Shown here: piece by piece, positions 34,603 to 43,469 of the stretch | Position numbering within the stretch: position 1 is the stretch's first letter | Layout: each line of letters starts with the position of its first letter | Source of the DNA: Kiloniella laminariae DSM 19542 | GTDB taxonomy: Bacteria > Pseudomonadota > Alphaproteobacteria > Kiloniellales > Kiloniellaceae | DNA: 56,314 bases | Reading direction: 5' to 3' | NCBI RefSeq assembly: GCF_000374005.1 | Contig: NZ_KB893170.1 | Span: 92,631 to 148,944, forward strand | Position numbers and translations under genes: made by a program | The notes under the pieces: generated by a model | The model's input: only the letters and a program-made list of their open reading frames with translations | The model's database searches: none | What the model was told of the DNA's origin: nothing

Positions 34603-35907
34603 TCATGCTTTCTTGGCTTGTTCCTTCGAGAACAGATCCTTGAAAACAGGGAAGATATCATTCGGTTTGACCACCCGCCGCATGGCAAAATTCTCAAAAG
34701 ACTCCGTCAACTGAGCATAAATTCGCCAGAGATCAGTCATATTTTGCTCATCCTTGAAGATCTCGAGCTCCTGCTCGTCCATCACTTCGATATAGGCAAA
34801 ATACTGACAGAAAGGAAGGATTGCTTCGTTCATCAGTCCCAGACATTTCTCCCGGTCACTGGCAAAGTTATCGCCATCAGATGCCTGCGCTGCATAGATA
34901 TTCCATTCACCCTGCGGATAACGGTCTTCAAGAACGGTTTTCATTTCCTCTAGTGCTGAGGAAACAATGGTGCCTCCGGTTTCCCGGGAATAGAAAAAAG
35001 TTTCCTCATCCACTTCCTTGGCCAGATGGGTATGACGGATAAAAACCAGTTCTACCCGTTCGTACTGTGTAGAGAGAAACAGATGCAGCAACATGAAAAA
35101 ACGTTTGGCCAGATCCTTCATCCCCTCGCTCATTGAACCGGAAACATCCATAAGACAGAACATTACGGCATGGGTATTGGGCTTGGGGATCTTGATGAAG
35201 CTTTTATAACGAACATCGAGCGGATCAATGTAAGGGACAAAACGTCGACGGTTTTCCAGAAGTTCAAGTTTTTCCTGCATATCCTTGAGTTTTTGGGTTT
35301 TACGACCCTTCGCCTCCAGTGCCAGAATTTCCGCTCTCAATTCATCAAGCTCATCGTTTCCGGGGCGTTTCATGGAAATTCTGCGGGCCAGACTATGTCG
35401 CATGGTCCGTTTCAGATCCATATTACTGGGGGACCCCGAACGCACATATCCTGCGCGCTGTTTCTCAAAGTCCACCTCTTCCTTGAGAGAGGTTTTTATC
35501 AGGTCCGGCAGTTCCAGATCTTCAAAAAAGACTTCGAGGAATTCTTCCCGGGAAAGCGAAAATTGAAAGCTGTCTTCCCCCTCTCCTTCTTCACTGGCTT
35601 TTTTGCCTCCCTGCCCTTCACCACCCTTGGGCGGGCGTTTGATCTGGTCCCCGGTAGAAAACTCCTTGTTACCAGGCAAGATCCGGTCGTGTTTTCCCTT
35701 GCTGTAGTCGTAGCGAAACCGCGGCTCGTTCAGTCCTTTGGTCGGGATAGAAATCCGCCCCTTGTGACCAACATCAGCAACCTTGCCGTCATTGATAGCT
35801 TCCTTGACAGCCTTGCGGATTTGGGTTCGGGCCCGACGAATAAACCGCTGCCGATTTGTCAGGCTCTTGCCCTTGGGATTTAGACGCCTGTCAATAAAAT
35901 GCATCAT
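34603..35907 (-). CDS. DUF444 protein (YeaH-like), VWA-type fold
   Basis: This is a 434-residue protein of the DUF444/YeaH family. The N-terminal half is basic and charged (RQRFIRRARTQIRKAVKEA) with a Gly/Lys/Glu-rich linker around 90-112. The C-terminal half carries a VWA metal site, DVSGSMS (254-260). It is encoded between prkA and spoVR, as in E. coli yeaG-yeaH. Two consecutive ATGs are possible starts. The pairing of a VWA protein with an AAA-type kinase suggests a working complex, which is inference. Confidence 0.93.
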   Translation of the reverse strand: MMHFIDRRLNPKGKSLTNRQRFIRRARTQIRKAVKEAINDGKVADVGHKGRISIPTKGLNEPRFRYDYSKGKHDRILPGNKEFSTGDQIKRPPKGGEGQGGKKASEEGEGEDSFQFSLSREEFLEVFFEDLELPDLIKTSLKEEVDFEKQRAGYVRSGSPSNMDLKRTMRHSLARRISMKRPGNDELDELRAEILALEAKGRKTQKLKDMQEKLELLENRRRFVPYIDPLDVRYKSFIKIPKPNTHAVMFCLMDVSGSMSEGMKDLAKRFFMLLHLFLSTQYERVELVFIRHTHLAKEVDEETFFYSRETGGTIVSSALEEMKTVLEDRYPQGEWNIYAAQASDGDNFASDREKCLGLMNEAILPFCQYFAYIEVMDEQELEIFKDEQNMTDLWRIYAQLTESFENFAMRRVVKPNDIFPVFKDLFSKEQAKKA

Positions 35908-35958
35908 GTCTGGTTTACCTGCTGATCTGTTTCACTCAGAACGGAACCTGACAGGTCA

Positions 35959-37905
35959 TTACCCCGCCTTGTTTACCCGCATATACCAGTCGACCAGACG
36001 ATGTACCTGGCGTTTGCTGTAACCACGGGCAACCATCCGCTGAACAAACTCATTATGCTTGGACTCTGTTTCCTTGTCTTTTTTGGACCCAAAGGAAATC
36101 ACCGGCAGCAGGTCTTCGACCTGTGTGAACATCCGCTTTTCAATCACTTCCCTCAATTTTTCATAAGATGTCCAACGGGGGTTCTGGCCCTTGTTGTTGG
36201 CTCTGGTCCGCAGGGTGAATTTGACCACCTCATTCCGGAAATCCTTGGGATTTGAAATCCCGGCCGGCTTCTCGATTTTTGAAAGCTCCTGATCCAGAAT
36301 GCGGGGATCAAGCAGCTGTCCGGTATCCGGATCTTTGAAATCGTGCCCTTCAATCCATGCATCCGCATAGGAAATATAGCGGTCGAACAGATTTTGCCCA
36401 AAATCGGAATAGGATTCCAGATAGGCTTTCTGAATCTCGTTACCGATAAATTCAGCATAGCGTACAGCCAGATAGCCTTTGATAAACTCAAGATATCGCT
36501 TCTCGACTTCGTCCGGGTATTGCTCGCGCTGAATTGCCTGCTCGAGCACATACATCAGATGTACCGGATCAGCAGCGACTTCATTGGCATCATAGTTATA
36601 GGTTTCGGCCAGAACCTTGAAGGCAAAACGAGTTGAGATGCCATTCATCCCTTCATTGAGCCCTGCAGCTTCACGGTATTCCTGAATCGGTTTGGCATTT
36701 GGATCGACATCTTTAAGATTTTCCCCGTTATAAACACGCATCTTGGAGAAAATATTTGAATTTTCATGTTCTTTCAGGCGCGTCATCACGCTGAACTGGG
36801 ACATCATCTCAATTGTTGAGGGTGCACAATGTGAATCCCTCAGTTCACTATCACGCAACAGTTTCTGATAAATATCCCCTTCCTCGTTTGCCCGCAGACA
36901 ATAAGGAACCTTGATCACACAAACCCGGTCAATAAAGGCTTCGTTATTCTTGTTGTTTTTGAAGGTCTGCCACTCAGATTCGTTGGAATGAGCCAGGATC
37001 ACCCCCTGAAAAGGGATGGCGCCCATATTTTCTGTTCCAACATAGTTCCCTTCCTGTGTTGCCGTCAGCAACGGGTGAAGCATCTTGATCGGTGCTTTGA
37101 ACATCTCGACAAATTCAAGCAACCCCTGGGTCGCCATGTTCAGGCCGCCACTATAGGAATAGGCGTCTGAATCATTTTGGCTGTAATACTCCAGCTTACG
37201 GATGTCCACCTTCCCGACCAGAGACGAGATATCCTGATTGTTCTCGTCTCCTGGCTCGGTTTTTGACACACAGATCTGGCGCAGTTTTGAGGGAAAGAGC
37301 TTTACCACTGTAAATTTGGAGATATCGCCTTCGAATTCTTCCAGTCGCTTTAACGCCCAAGGTGAAATCAGGCCGGTCAAACGGTGTTTGGGGATGCCAT
37401 ACTTTTCACTGAGCAGATCGCCCATGCGATTGGGATCAAACAAACCAAGTGGAGATTCAAAAATCGGACTGATCTGGTCCCCTGCCTTGAGCACATAAAC
37501 CGGGCAGCGTTCGATCAGAACCTTGAGCCGTTCGGCAATGGAAGATTTACCGCCGCCAACGGGCCCGAGAAGGTAGAGTATCTGTTTTCTTTCTTCCAGC
37601 CCCTGAGAGGCATGTTTGAAAAAGCCAACAATGCGCTCAATGGTCTCTTCCATCCCAAAAAATTCATGAAAGGTCGTATAGCGCTTGATGGTGCGGTTCA
37701 TAAAAACCCGCCCCATCCTTTCGTCCTGGCTGGTATCGAACAGTTCTGGTTCGCCGATCGCCTCGACCATCCGTTCCGCGGTAGAGGCATACATGCCTTT
37801 ATCGTCGCGGCAGCCGGAGAGATAATCTCTCAGCGAGAGTTCGACTTGTTGCCGACTTTCATATAGCTCGGAATATACATCGAAGATATCGGTCTTGGGC
37901 ATCAT
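35959..37905 (-). CDS. prkA: PrkA-type AAA+/serine protein kinase (YeaG-like)
   Basis: This is a 648-residue protein of the PrkA family. The AAA part has Walker A GPVGGGKSS (114-122). HSNESEWQTF and the C-terminal PrkA kinase-like domain with KFTLRTRANN follow. In E. coli the homologue YeaG is induced by nitrogen starvation and stationary phase. AGGAGG lies two bases before the first ATG and five before the second (37902), and the latter spacing is better. It is the first gene of prkA-DUF444-spoVR, and a weak sigma-54-type promoter candidate lies about 100 bases upstream. Confidence 0.94.
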   Translation of the reverse strand: MMPKTDIFDVYSELYESRQQVELSLRDYLSGCRDDKGMYASTAERMVEAIGEPELFDTSQDERMGRVFMNRTIKRYTTFHEFFGMEETIERIVGFFKHASQGLEERKQILYLLGPVGGGKSSIAERLKVLIERCPVYVLKAGDQISPIFESPLGLFDPNRMGDLLSEKYGIPKHRLTGLISPWALKRLEEFEGDISKFTVVKLFPSKLRQICVSKTEPGDENNQDISSLVGKVDIRKLEYYSQNDSDAYSYSGGLNMATQGLLEFVEMFKAPIKMLHPLLTATQEGNYVGTENMGAIPFQGVILAHSNESEWQTFKNNKNNEAFIDRVCVIKVPYCLRANEEGDIYQKLLRDSELRDSHCAPSTIEMMSQFSVMTRLKEHENSNIFSKMRVYNGENLKDVDPNAKPIQEYREAAGLNEGMNGISTRFAFKVLAETYNYDANEVAADPVHLMYVLEQAIQREQYPDEVEKRYLEFIKGYLAVRYAEFIGNEIQKAYLESYSDFGQNLFDRYISYADAWIEGHDFKDPDTGQLLDPRILDQELSKIEKPAGISNPKDFRNEVVKFTLRTRANNKGQNPRWTSYEKLREVIEKRMFTQVEDLLPVISFGSKKDKETESKHNEFVQRMVARGYSKRQVHRLVDWYMRVNKAG

Positions 37906-38003
37906 GACCTCCTGTGCGGTAACGGCAAAAACTGTTTCTGTTTCCTTCTCTCAATCAGTTGAGGTTCTATCCTGCCAGCTTCTCCGATCTGGCGGCACCA
38001 GGA

Positions 38004-38018
38004 GCTTCACTTGTGCCC
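38004..38018 (-). promoter_or_regulatory. Candidate sigma-54 promoter upstream of prkA
   Basis: On the minus strand GGGCACAAGTGAAGC has the -24 GGCAC block and the -12 GC with the required 10-base spacing, though the TT before GC is AA. It would give a leader of about 87 bases. The rest of the 397-base gap 37906-38302 is AT-rich and holds promoters for prkA and the Na+ symporter, with no gene I can support. Confidence 0.3.
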
Positions 38019-38302
38019 TTGTAAGAATAGTCAACTGATTTCCTCTTCCCATTTTCAGCTCTACTTGACTGAAAAATCTCTTTTATTTTTTACGCACTGC
38101 AGTCATCGATGGATTAACAATTTTTTGAAAAAATCAATTTTTTTCTACAACGCCACTCGATACTCAGTTCAATCCCTGAGCCATACTTTGCGCGAATAGC
38201 TGCATCCACAAATTCACAACCCTGCTCCACAAGGAAATGCTTTAAACCGCCATCAATGAATTTTATAGCACCAGCAAGATCTTATCTTTATTGGAGTTTT
38301 TT

Positions 38303-39631
38303 ATGGCGGTAACACGAGAGCATTGGGGTTCCAAACTTGGTTTTATCATGGCAGCAGCGGGTTCTGCTGTCGGCCTGGGGAACATCTGGAAGTTTCCCTA
38401 TATTACAGGAGAAAATGGAGGAGCCGCATTTCTGATCCTCTATCTCGGTCTCGTTTTCACAATCGGAATATCCGTTCTTGCCGCCGAAATGGTGATCGGG
38501 CGGGCCAGTCAGAGTGATGCCATCACATCCTTCAAGAAACTGGAAACCCCCGGATGGTCCATCATCGGCATTATGGGTATTCTTGCCGCGTTTACCATTC
38601 TGTCGTTTTATGGTGTGATCGCTGGCTGGACCATCTCCTACACCTTGAAAATGGCAACAGGTGCTTTTGCAGGCGCCAATGGCAAAGACATCGAAACCGC
38701 TTTTATTGGCTTTATCAGTGATCCGGTTTCTCCCCTGATCTATGCCGGCATTTTCATGCTGCTGACAATGCTGGTTGTCCTCGGTGGTATCAAAGGGGGA
38801 ATTGAGCGCGCCGGGAAAATTTTGATGCCACTGCTGTTCATTATTCTGATTGCCCTCGCAGTCAGGGGAATGACATTACCAGGAGCAGAAGCAGGCATCC
38901 GCTTTTATCTCGAGCCAGATTTCAGCAAGATTGATGCTAAAACTGTCATGGCAGCTCTGGGGCAGGCTTTTTTCTCCCTGTCACTGGGAATGGGGGTGAT
39001 GATCACCTACGGCTCTTACCTTAATCGGGCAGAGAACCTTGGCCGATCATCGTGGTATGTAGCCTTTCTTGATACTGCTGTCGCAATTCTGGCGGGTCTG
39101 GCTATTCTGCCTGCCGTTTTTGCCGTCGGTCTGAATCCTGCTCAGGGCCCGGCGCTGACCTTTATCACTCTTCCTGCAGTATTTGAAGCCATGCCTGGCG
39201 GCGCTCTTTTTGGCAGCCTGTTTTTCTTTTTGCTGACGATTGCGGCTTTGACATCTTCAATTTCCCTGCTTGAACCTGTTGTTGCCTACTTCAACCAAAA
39301 AGGCTTCTCCAGAACGAAGGTAACACTCGCAAGCGGTGTCCTGGCTTTCCTCTTGGGTATTCCCTCATCCCTTTCGCAGGGAATATGGGGAGATTTTACA
39401 TTCGCAGGGAAAGGGTTCCTCGACTTGATGGACTTTGTTTCAAGTTCCATTCTGCTTCCTGTCGGCGGTCTTCTCGTTTCACTTTATGTCGGTTGGGTTA
39501 TGGGCGCAAAAGCTCTGAATGAAATGGCCCGCGGAGAAGGCAAAAGCCTGGTTCTTTTTGCCTGGATCTTCATCCTGCGTTTTATCGCCCCACTGGCGAT
39601 TGCCGCTATTCTTGTTAACGGCCTGTTGTAA
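38303..39631 (+). CDS. Sodium-dependent transporter, NSS (SLC6/LeuT) family
   Basis: This is a 442-residue membrane protein with about 12 helices. The first helix carries the NSS signature GSAVGLGNIWKFPYITGENG, and GVMITYGSYL lies in helix 6. Such proteins take up amino acids or related amines with Na+. Bacterial 12-helix members commonly carry Trp, Tyr or Leu, but the substrate cannot be fixed here. The frame opens at a TTG at 38291, but GGAG stands seven bases before the ATG at 38303. A strong terminator follows. Confidence 0.93.
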   Translation: MAVTREHWGSKLGFIMAAAGSAVGLGNIWKFPYITGENGGAAFLILYLGLVFTIGISVLAAEMVIGRASQSDAITSFKKLETPGWSIIGIMGILAAFTILSFYGVIAGWTISYTLKMATGAFAGANGKDIETAFIGFISDPVSPLIYAGIFMLLTMLVVLGGIKGGIERAGKILMPLLFIILIALAVRGMTLPGAEAGIRFYLEPDFSKIDAKTVMAALGQAFFSLSLGMGVMITYGSYLNRAENLGRSSWYVAFLDTAVAILAGLAILPAVFAVGLNPAQGPALTFITLPAVFEAMPGGALFGSLFFFLLTIAALTSSISLLEPVVAYFNQKGFSRTKVTLASGVLAFLLGIPSSLSQGIWGDFTFAGKGFLDLMDFVSSSILLPVGGLLVSLYVGWVMGAKALNEMARGEGKSLVLFAWIFILRFIAPLAIAAILVNGLL

Positions 39632-39669
39632 AGTTAATCATCAGGCGCATAATCACAAAGCATAATAGC

Positions 39670-39700
39670 AAAAACCCCGCGGTATCCTGCGGGGTTTTTT
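39670..39700. terminator. Bidirectional terminator between NSS transporter and threonine aldolase
   Basis: AAAAACCCCGC and GCGGGGTTTTT pair perfectly over 11 bases, with an 8-base loop and T-runs on both strands. Confidence 0.9.
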
Positions 39701-39741
39701 GTTGGTTTTATGTGGGCCTCTGATTTTCTCAGTTGACCGGA

Positions 39742-40773
39742 TCAGGACAACGATTTGGCAATCTCTCCAAAGCGATCCACATCGGACTCAGAGCTGTTGA
39801 AAGAAAGAACCAGTCTCACCAGAACCGGATCAGTCTCTGACATTTCATAGAATTCAAAGCCTGCATCTTTCAAATGACACACCATTTTTCCCGGCATTGA
39901 TAAAAAGAGAATGTTTGCTTCAACCGGATGCACAAAGCTGACAGAAGGAATTTCCTCAAGGTGGCTGGCAAGTCTTTTTGCCATGGCGTTGGCCCGCCGC
40001 GCATTTTCAAGCCAGAGATCTTTGGTTAGATATGCCGATAGCTGGGCCGAAACAAAACGCATTTTAGAAAGATAATGCCCCCCCCTTACCCGCCTATGCT
40101 CAAGTTCCCTGCTGTCCGTTTTATTAAAAAACACCACCAGTTCAGCACCCATAGCCCCGTTTTTGGTCGCACCAAAAGAAAGAACATCGACACCTGCCCG
40201 CCAGGTTATCTCGGCCGGAGAACAACCAAGTCCTGCCACAGCATTGGCAAACCGGGCACCATCCATATGGACCTTCATGCCATTGTCTCTTGCAACAGCA
40301 GAAATAGCCGCAACTTCATCGACCTGATACAAGGTTCCGGCTTCCGTCGTCTGTGTCACACTGACAAGAGCCGGTTGTGCATGACGGGCAACACCTTTGC
40401 CAAAAATGGCTGCTGAGAGTTTTTCTGCGGAAAACTTGGCGTGCTTCCCGCTCAAAGAAAGCAGTTTGGCTCCACCGGTGTAGAATTCGCTCGCTCCACA
40501 CTCATCAGTATGGATATGTGCATACTCATGACAATAAATAGCTCCATAAGCGGGGGTGAGCGATGAAATCGGCAGCACATTCGCTGCCGTGCCACTGATA
40601 ACTGGAAAAACAGTGACATCCTTTTCGAAAATTTCCGAAGCCTGTTCTGACAGACCTGCAGTCCATTTATCCGCACCATAACTGGAAGCAGCATGATCCA
40701 GATTGGCTGCGGAAATTGCTTCGAGAATTGCCGGAGAAATTCCAGTCACATTGTCAGATGCAAAATTTGTCAT
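39742..40773 (-). CDS. Low-specificity L-threonine aldolase (beta-eliminating lyase family)
   Basis: This is a 343-residue fold-type I PLP enzyme that cleaves L-threonine or allo-threonine to glycine and acetaldehyde. The PLP lysine is K204 in SFGATKNGAMGAE, the cofactor aspartate is in HMDGARFANA, and the active-site histidine is in CHEYAHIHTDE. It could equally be a phenylserine-type aldolase. It adds another glycine-producing enzyme to a window rich in serine/glycine functions. Confidence 0.92.
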   Translation of the reverse strand: MTNFASDNVTGISPAILEAISAANLDHAASSYGADKWTAGLSEQASEIFEKDVTVFPVISGTAANVLPISSLTPAYGAIYCHEYAHIHTDECGASEFYTGGAKLLSLSGKHAKFSAEKLSAAIFGKGVARHAQPALVSVTQTTEAGTLYQVDEVAAISAVARDNGMKVHMDGARFANAVAGLGCSPAEITWRAGVDVLSFGATKNGAMGAELVVFFNKTDSRELEHRRVRGGHYLSKMRFVSAQLSAYLTKDLWLENARRANAMAKRLASHLEEIPSVSFVHPVEANILFLSMPGKMVCHLKDAGFEFYEMSETDPVLVRLVLSFNSSESDVDRFGEIAKSLS

Positions 40774-40805
40774 AATATTAATCGCTTCTTCTCAATTAAA
40801 AAGGC

Positions 40806-40825
40806 AGTCATGAATTTTCATGACT
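40806..40825 (-). terminator. Terminator after the DUF6476 gene
   Basis: AGTCATGA-ATTT-TCATGACT is a perfect 8-bp stem. On the minus strand it is followed by GCCTTTTTAA. It lies eight bases beyond the DUF6476 stop codon. Confidence 0.7.
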
Positions 40826-40833
40826 CGGGGCAT

Positions 40834-41190
40834 TTAGTCAGTCCCGCCTGTTGGTGCAGCCAAAGACCAGCCCCCCAAACGTTCGCCCGTGATCGCTGAA
40901 AAGAGCAGTACCTGTTGACAGCCCCTCTCCCTGTTTCCTCCCAACCGGAGCATCAGCCTGTCCCCCTGTAACTGGGATGCCACCAATTCACATCCAGCCG
41001 GTATTTCAAGCAACACCTGTGGAAAAGACTGGATCTCCTGGCTATCAGGTGAGCTTACACTTTCGTTAGAAACATCTTCCTTGCTCCCAACCCCACTGCT
41101 TACCCGGCTGGAGATCGTATAGATCACCACACCAAAGCCCAACACAAGCAAGATGCTCATGATCACAACTGCAATCTTAATCGCTTTCAT
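40834..41190 (-). CDS. DUF6476 family single-pass membrane protein
   Basis: This is a 118-residue protein with an N-terminal transmembrane helix (about 5-28, KIAVVIMSILLVLGFGVVIY) and a periplasmic domain containing a pair of cysteines (PAGCELVASQLQ and RERGCQQVLLF). It matches the DUF6476 group found divergent from rluD in many Alphaproteobacteria. The function is unknown. The frame is open to 41325, which would overlap rluD, so I use the ATG at 41190, although its ribosome site is weak. Confidence 0.75.
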   Translation of the reverse strand: MKAIKIAVVIMSILLVLGFGVVIYTISSRVSSGVGSKEDVSNESVSSPDSQEIQSFPQVLLEIPAGCELVASQLQGDRLMLRLGGNRERGCQQVLLFSAITGERLGGWSLAAPTGGTD

Positions 41191-41274
41191 CTTGATAAAC
41201 CCGCGCGTAAAAGAAGACTTGTAATAAGTGAGCTTGCCTGAGAGGGCAAGGCAGAGAAAAACCGAGAGGTTCCA

Positions 41275-42276
41275 ATGGCAGAGTGCGGCCCAGATACGAA
41301 CTCCCCTGACAGCAGCACAGCACAAGTGTACGAATTAACTGTCGAAGAAACAGAGAAAAAAGTCCGCGTCGACCGTTTTCTGGCTGACAGGCTGCCCGAT
41401 CTGTCCCGCAGCAGGTTACAGGCGCTCATTGTACAACAGTGCCTGCGTATTGATGGCGAGGTGACGCAAACAGCAAATTTCCGTCTCAAGGTCGGGCAAA
41501 GAGTCAGCCTGGTCGTCCCTGAAGCTGTTGACCCGGAACCTGCAGCACAGGATATCCCGCTCGAAATTGTCTATGAGGACGCGCACCTTCTCATCATAAA
41601 CAAACCATCCGGCCTTGTTGTGCACCCCGCACCAGGCAATCAGGATGGTACACTGGTCAATGCGTTAATTCACTATTGCGGTGATGATTTCAAAGGAATC
41701 GGCGGTGTAAAACGCCCCGGTATCGTGCACCGAATTGACAAGGACACCAGCGGATTAATGGTCGTCGCCAAAACTGATGAGTGTCACCAGGGGCTGGTGC
41801 AGCTTTTCTCCACTCACGACATCGAACGGAGTTATAATGCCATTGTCTGGGGAACAGCCAAGCCGATAGCAGGAAAAGTTGAAGGAAATATTGGCCGAAG
41901 CCCCAAAAACAGAAAAAAAATGGCTGTCGTTCCCACTGGCGGGAAGAGAGCTGTCACATATTATAAAACTCTGAAGGTGCTGGCTGATGGCGCTGTCAGT
42001 CTTGTTGAATGTAAGCTCGAAACTGGCCGAACCCACCAGATCCGTGTCCACATGACCCACATCGGGCACCCTCTGCTTGGAGATCCGCTGTACGGCAGCC
42101 AGAGCCAAAGCCGCCTCAAAGCCCTTCCGGCTTCGGCCCAGCAACTTATGAAAAGCTTTGAACGCCAGGCTTTGCACGCAAAAACCTTGGGCTTTGTGCA
42201 CCCCATTACCAAGGAAACACTGAGTTTCTCGAGCGAACTATCAATCGATTTGAAAGATTTGATTCATAGTTTATAA
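41275..42276 (+). CDS. rluD: Ribosomal large subunit pseudouridine synthase, RluD type
   Basis: RluD makes pseudouridines in helix 69 of 23S rRNA. The 333 residues have an N-terminal S4 RNA-binding domain (about 29-80, VDRFLADRLPDLSRSRLQAL) and a RluA-type catalytic domain with the nucleophile D155 in HRIDKDTSGLMV. RTHQIRVHMTHIGHPLLGDP is the other family signature. GAGAGG precedes the ATG. It is divergent from the DUF6476 gene and upstream of rpoH. RluC or a related paralogue cannot be fully excluded, but the rpoH neighbourhood supports RluD. Confidence 0.93.
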   Translation: MAECGPDTNSPDSSTAQVYELTVEETEKKVRVDRFLADRLPDLSRSRLQALIVQQCLRIDGEVTQTANFRLKVGQRVSLVVPEAVDPEPAAQDIPLEIVYEDAHLLIINKPSGLVVHPAPGNQDGTLVNALIHYCGDDFKGIGGVKRPGIVHRIDKDTSGLMVVAKTDECHQGLVQLFSTHDIERSYNAIVWGTAKPIAGKVEGNIGRSPKNRKKMAVVPTGGKRAVTYYKTLKVLADGAVSLVECKLETGRTHQIRVHMTHIGHPLLGDPLYGSQSQSRLKALPASAQQLMKSFERQALHAKTLGFVHPITKETLSFSSELSIDLKDLIHSL

Positions 42277-42307
42277 TAATTAAAAATCGCAATCGGAAAT
42301 ATGTCTA

Positions 42308-42339
42308 CCCCTTGTGCAATGCGGGATAAGACACCATAT
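42308..42339 (+). promoter_or_regulatory. Candidate heat-shock (sigma-32) promoter of rpoH
   Basis: CCCCTTG (42308-42314) resembles the -35 CCCTTGAA box and CACCATAT (42332-42339) the -10 CCCCATTT box of heat-shock promoters, with a suitable gap of 15-17 bases. Autoregulated rpoH promoters are known in Alphaproteobacteria such as Caulobacter. Confidence 0.45.
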
Positions 42340-42410
42340 GTCTCCATTCAAGCAGAGACTTAGACCTGTGAGCAGGTTCTCACGGTCAACAGACTAGAGG
42401 GGAGTTTAAC

Positions 42411-43295
42411 ATGGCATCACCAAGAATTCCGGCTCTGACTCCAGAGGGAAACCTGTCACGGTACCTTCAGGACATCCGCAAGTTTCCAATGCTGGAACAG
42501 AATCAAGAATACATGCTCGCCAAACGCTGGCGGGAGCATGATGATGTCGATGCCGCTCATACACTCGTTACCAGTCACCTCCGCCTTGTTGCCAAGATTG
42601 CCATGGGATACCGTGGTTACGGCTTGCCTGTGTCAGAACTGATATCTGAAGGCAACGTTGGTATGATGCAGGCCGTAAAACGCTTTGATCCGGAAAAGGG
42701 CTTCCGCCTTGCGACTTACGCCATGTGGTGGATCCGCGCATCTATTCAGGAATATATCCTGCATTCCTGGTCCTTGGTCAAAATGGGGACAACTGCCGCC
42801 CAGAAAAAACTCTTTTTCAATCTGCGCAAGCTAAAAGGCCAGATGGAGGCAATTGACGAGGGCGATCTTTCTCCTGAACAGGTGACGCACATCGCAACCA
42901 CCCTCGCTGTTTCAGAAAACGACGTTGTCCAGATGAACCGCAGGCTGGCAGGTCCCGACAACTCGCTCAACGCACCCTTGCGTATTGATGGCGACGGCGA
43001 ATGGCAAGACTGGCTGGTTGATGACACACCCAGTCAGGAAACGCAGTATGCTGAATCAGAAGAGCTGACAAAACGAAGGGCTCTCCTGGTAAACGCGATG
43101 GAATCCCTGACCGAGCGTGAACGCCATATTCTTGAAGAGCGTCGGCTAAAAGACGATCCGACAACTCTTGAAGATCTTTCCCACACCTATAACATCAGTC
43201 GGGAAAGAGTGCGTCAGATCGAAGTCCGGGCTTTCGAAAAGCTGCAAAAAGCTATTAAGAATGCCGCAATCGAACAAAAACTCGCGACATCCTGA
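42411..43295 (+). CDS. rpoH: RNA polymerase heat-shock sigma factor sigma-32
   Basis: This is a 294-residue sigma-70-family protein of the RpoH class. Region 2 is visible as SHLRLVAKIAMGYRGYGLPVS and RLATYAMWWIRASIQEYIL, the RpoH box region as AAQKKLFFNLRKLKGQ, and region 4 as LTERERHILEERRL with YNISRERVRQIEVRAFEKL. GGGGAG stands before the ATG. It directs heat-shock genes for chaperones and proteases. An rluD-rpoH order is common in Alphaproteobacteria. Confidence 0.97.
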   Translation: MASPRIPALTPEGNLSRYLQDIRKFPMLEQNQEYMLAKRWREHDDVDAAHTLVTSHLRLVAKIAMGYRGYGLPVSELISEGNVGMMQAVKRFDPEKGFRLATYAMWWIRASIQEYILHSWSLVKMGTTAAQKKLFFNLRKLKGQMEAIDEGDLSPEQVTHIATTLAVSENDVVQMNRRLAGPDNSLNAPLRIDGDGEWQDWLVDDTPSQETQYAESEELTKRRALLVNAMESLTERERHILEERRLKDDPTTLEDLSHTYNISRERVRQIEVRAFEKLQKAIKNAAIEQKLATS

Positions 43296-43312
43296 ACAAA
43301 GTTTCTCCTTAG

Positions 43313-43338
43313 AAAAGCCGCCGCCTGGCGGCTTTTTT
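43313..43338 (+). terminator. Rho-independent terminator after rpoH
   Basis: AAAAGCCGCC-GCCT-GGCGGCTTTTTT. A 10-bp GC-rich stem with a 4-base loop and six T residues. Confidence 0.92.
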
Positions 43339-43469
43339 CATGCCAATCCCCCAGCCCGTCGCCTCAAATAACAATTTACCCGGGCAACAAATCCCGGTTT
43401 TTTTACTGGCCCCACCCCCAGAGAAAATATAGCTTCAGCAAAACATTAAACATTGTATCAGGCTGTAAA

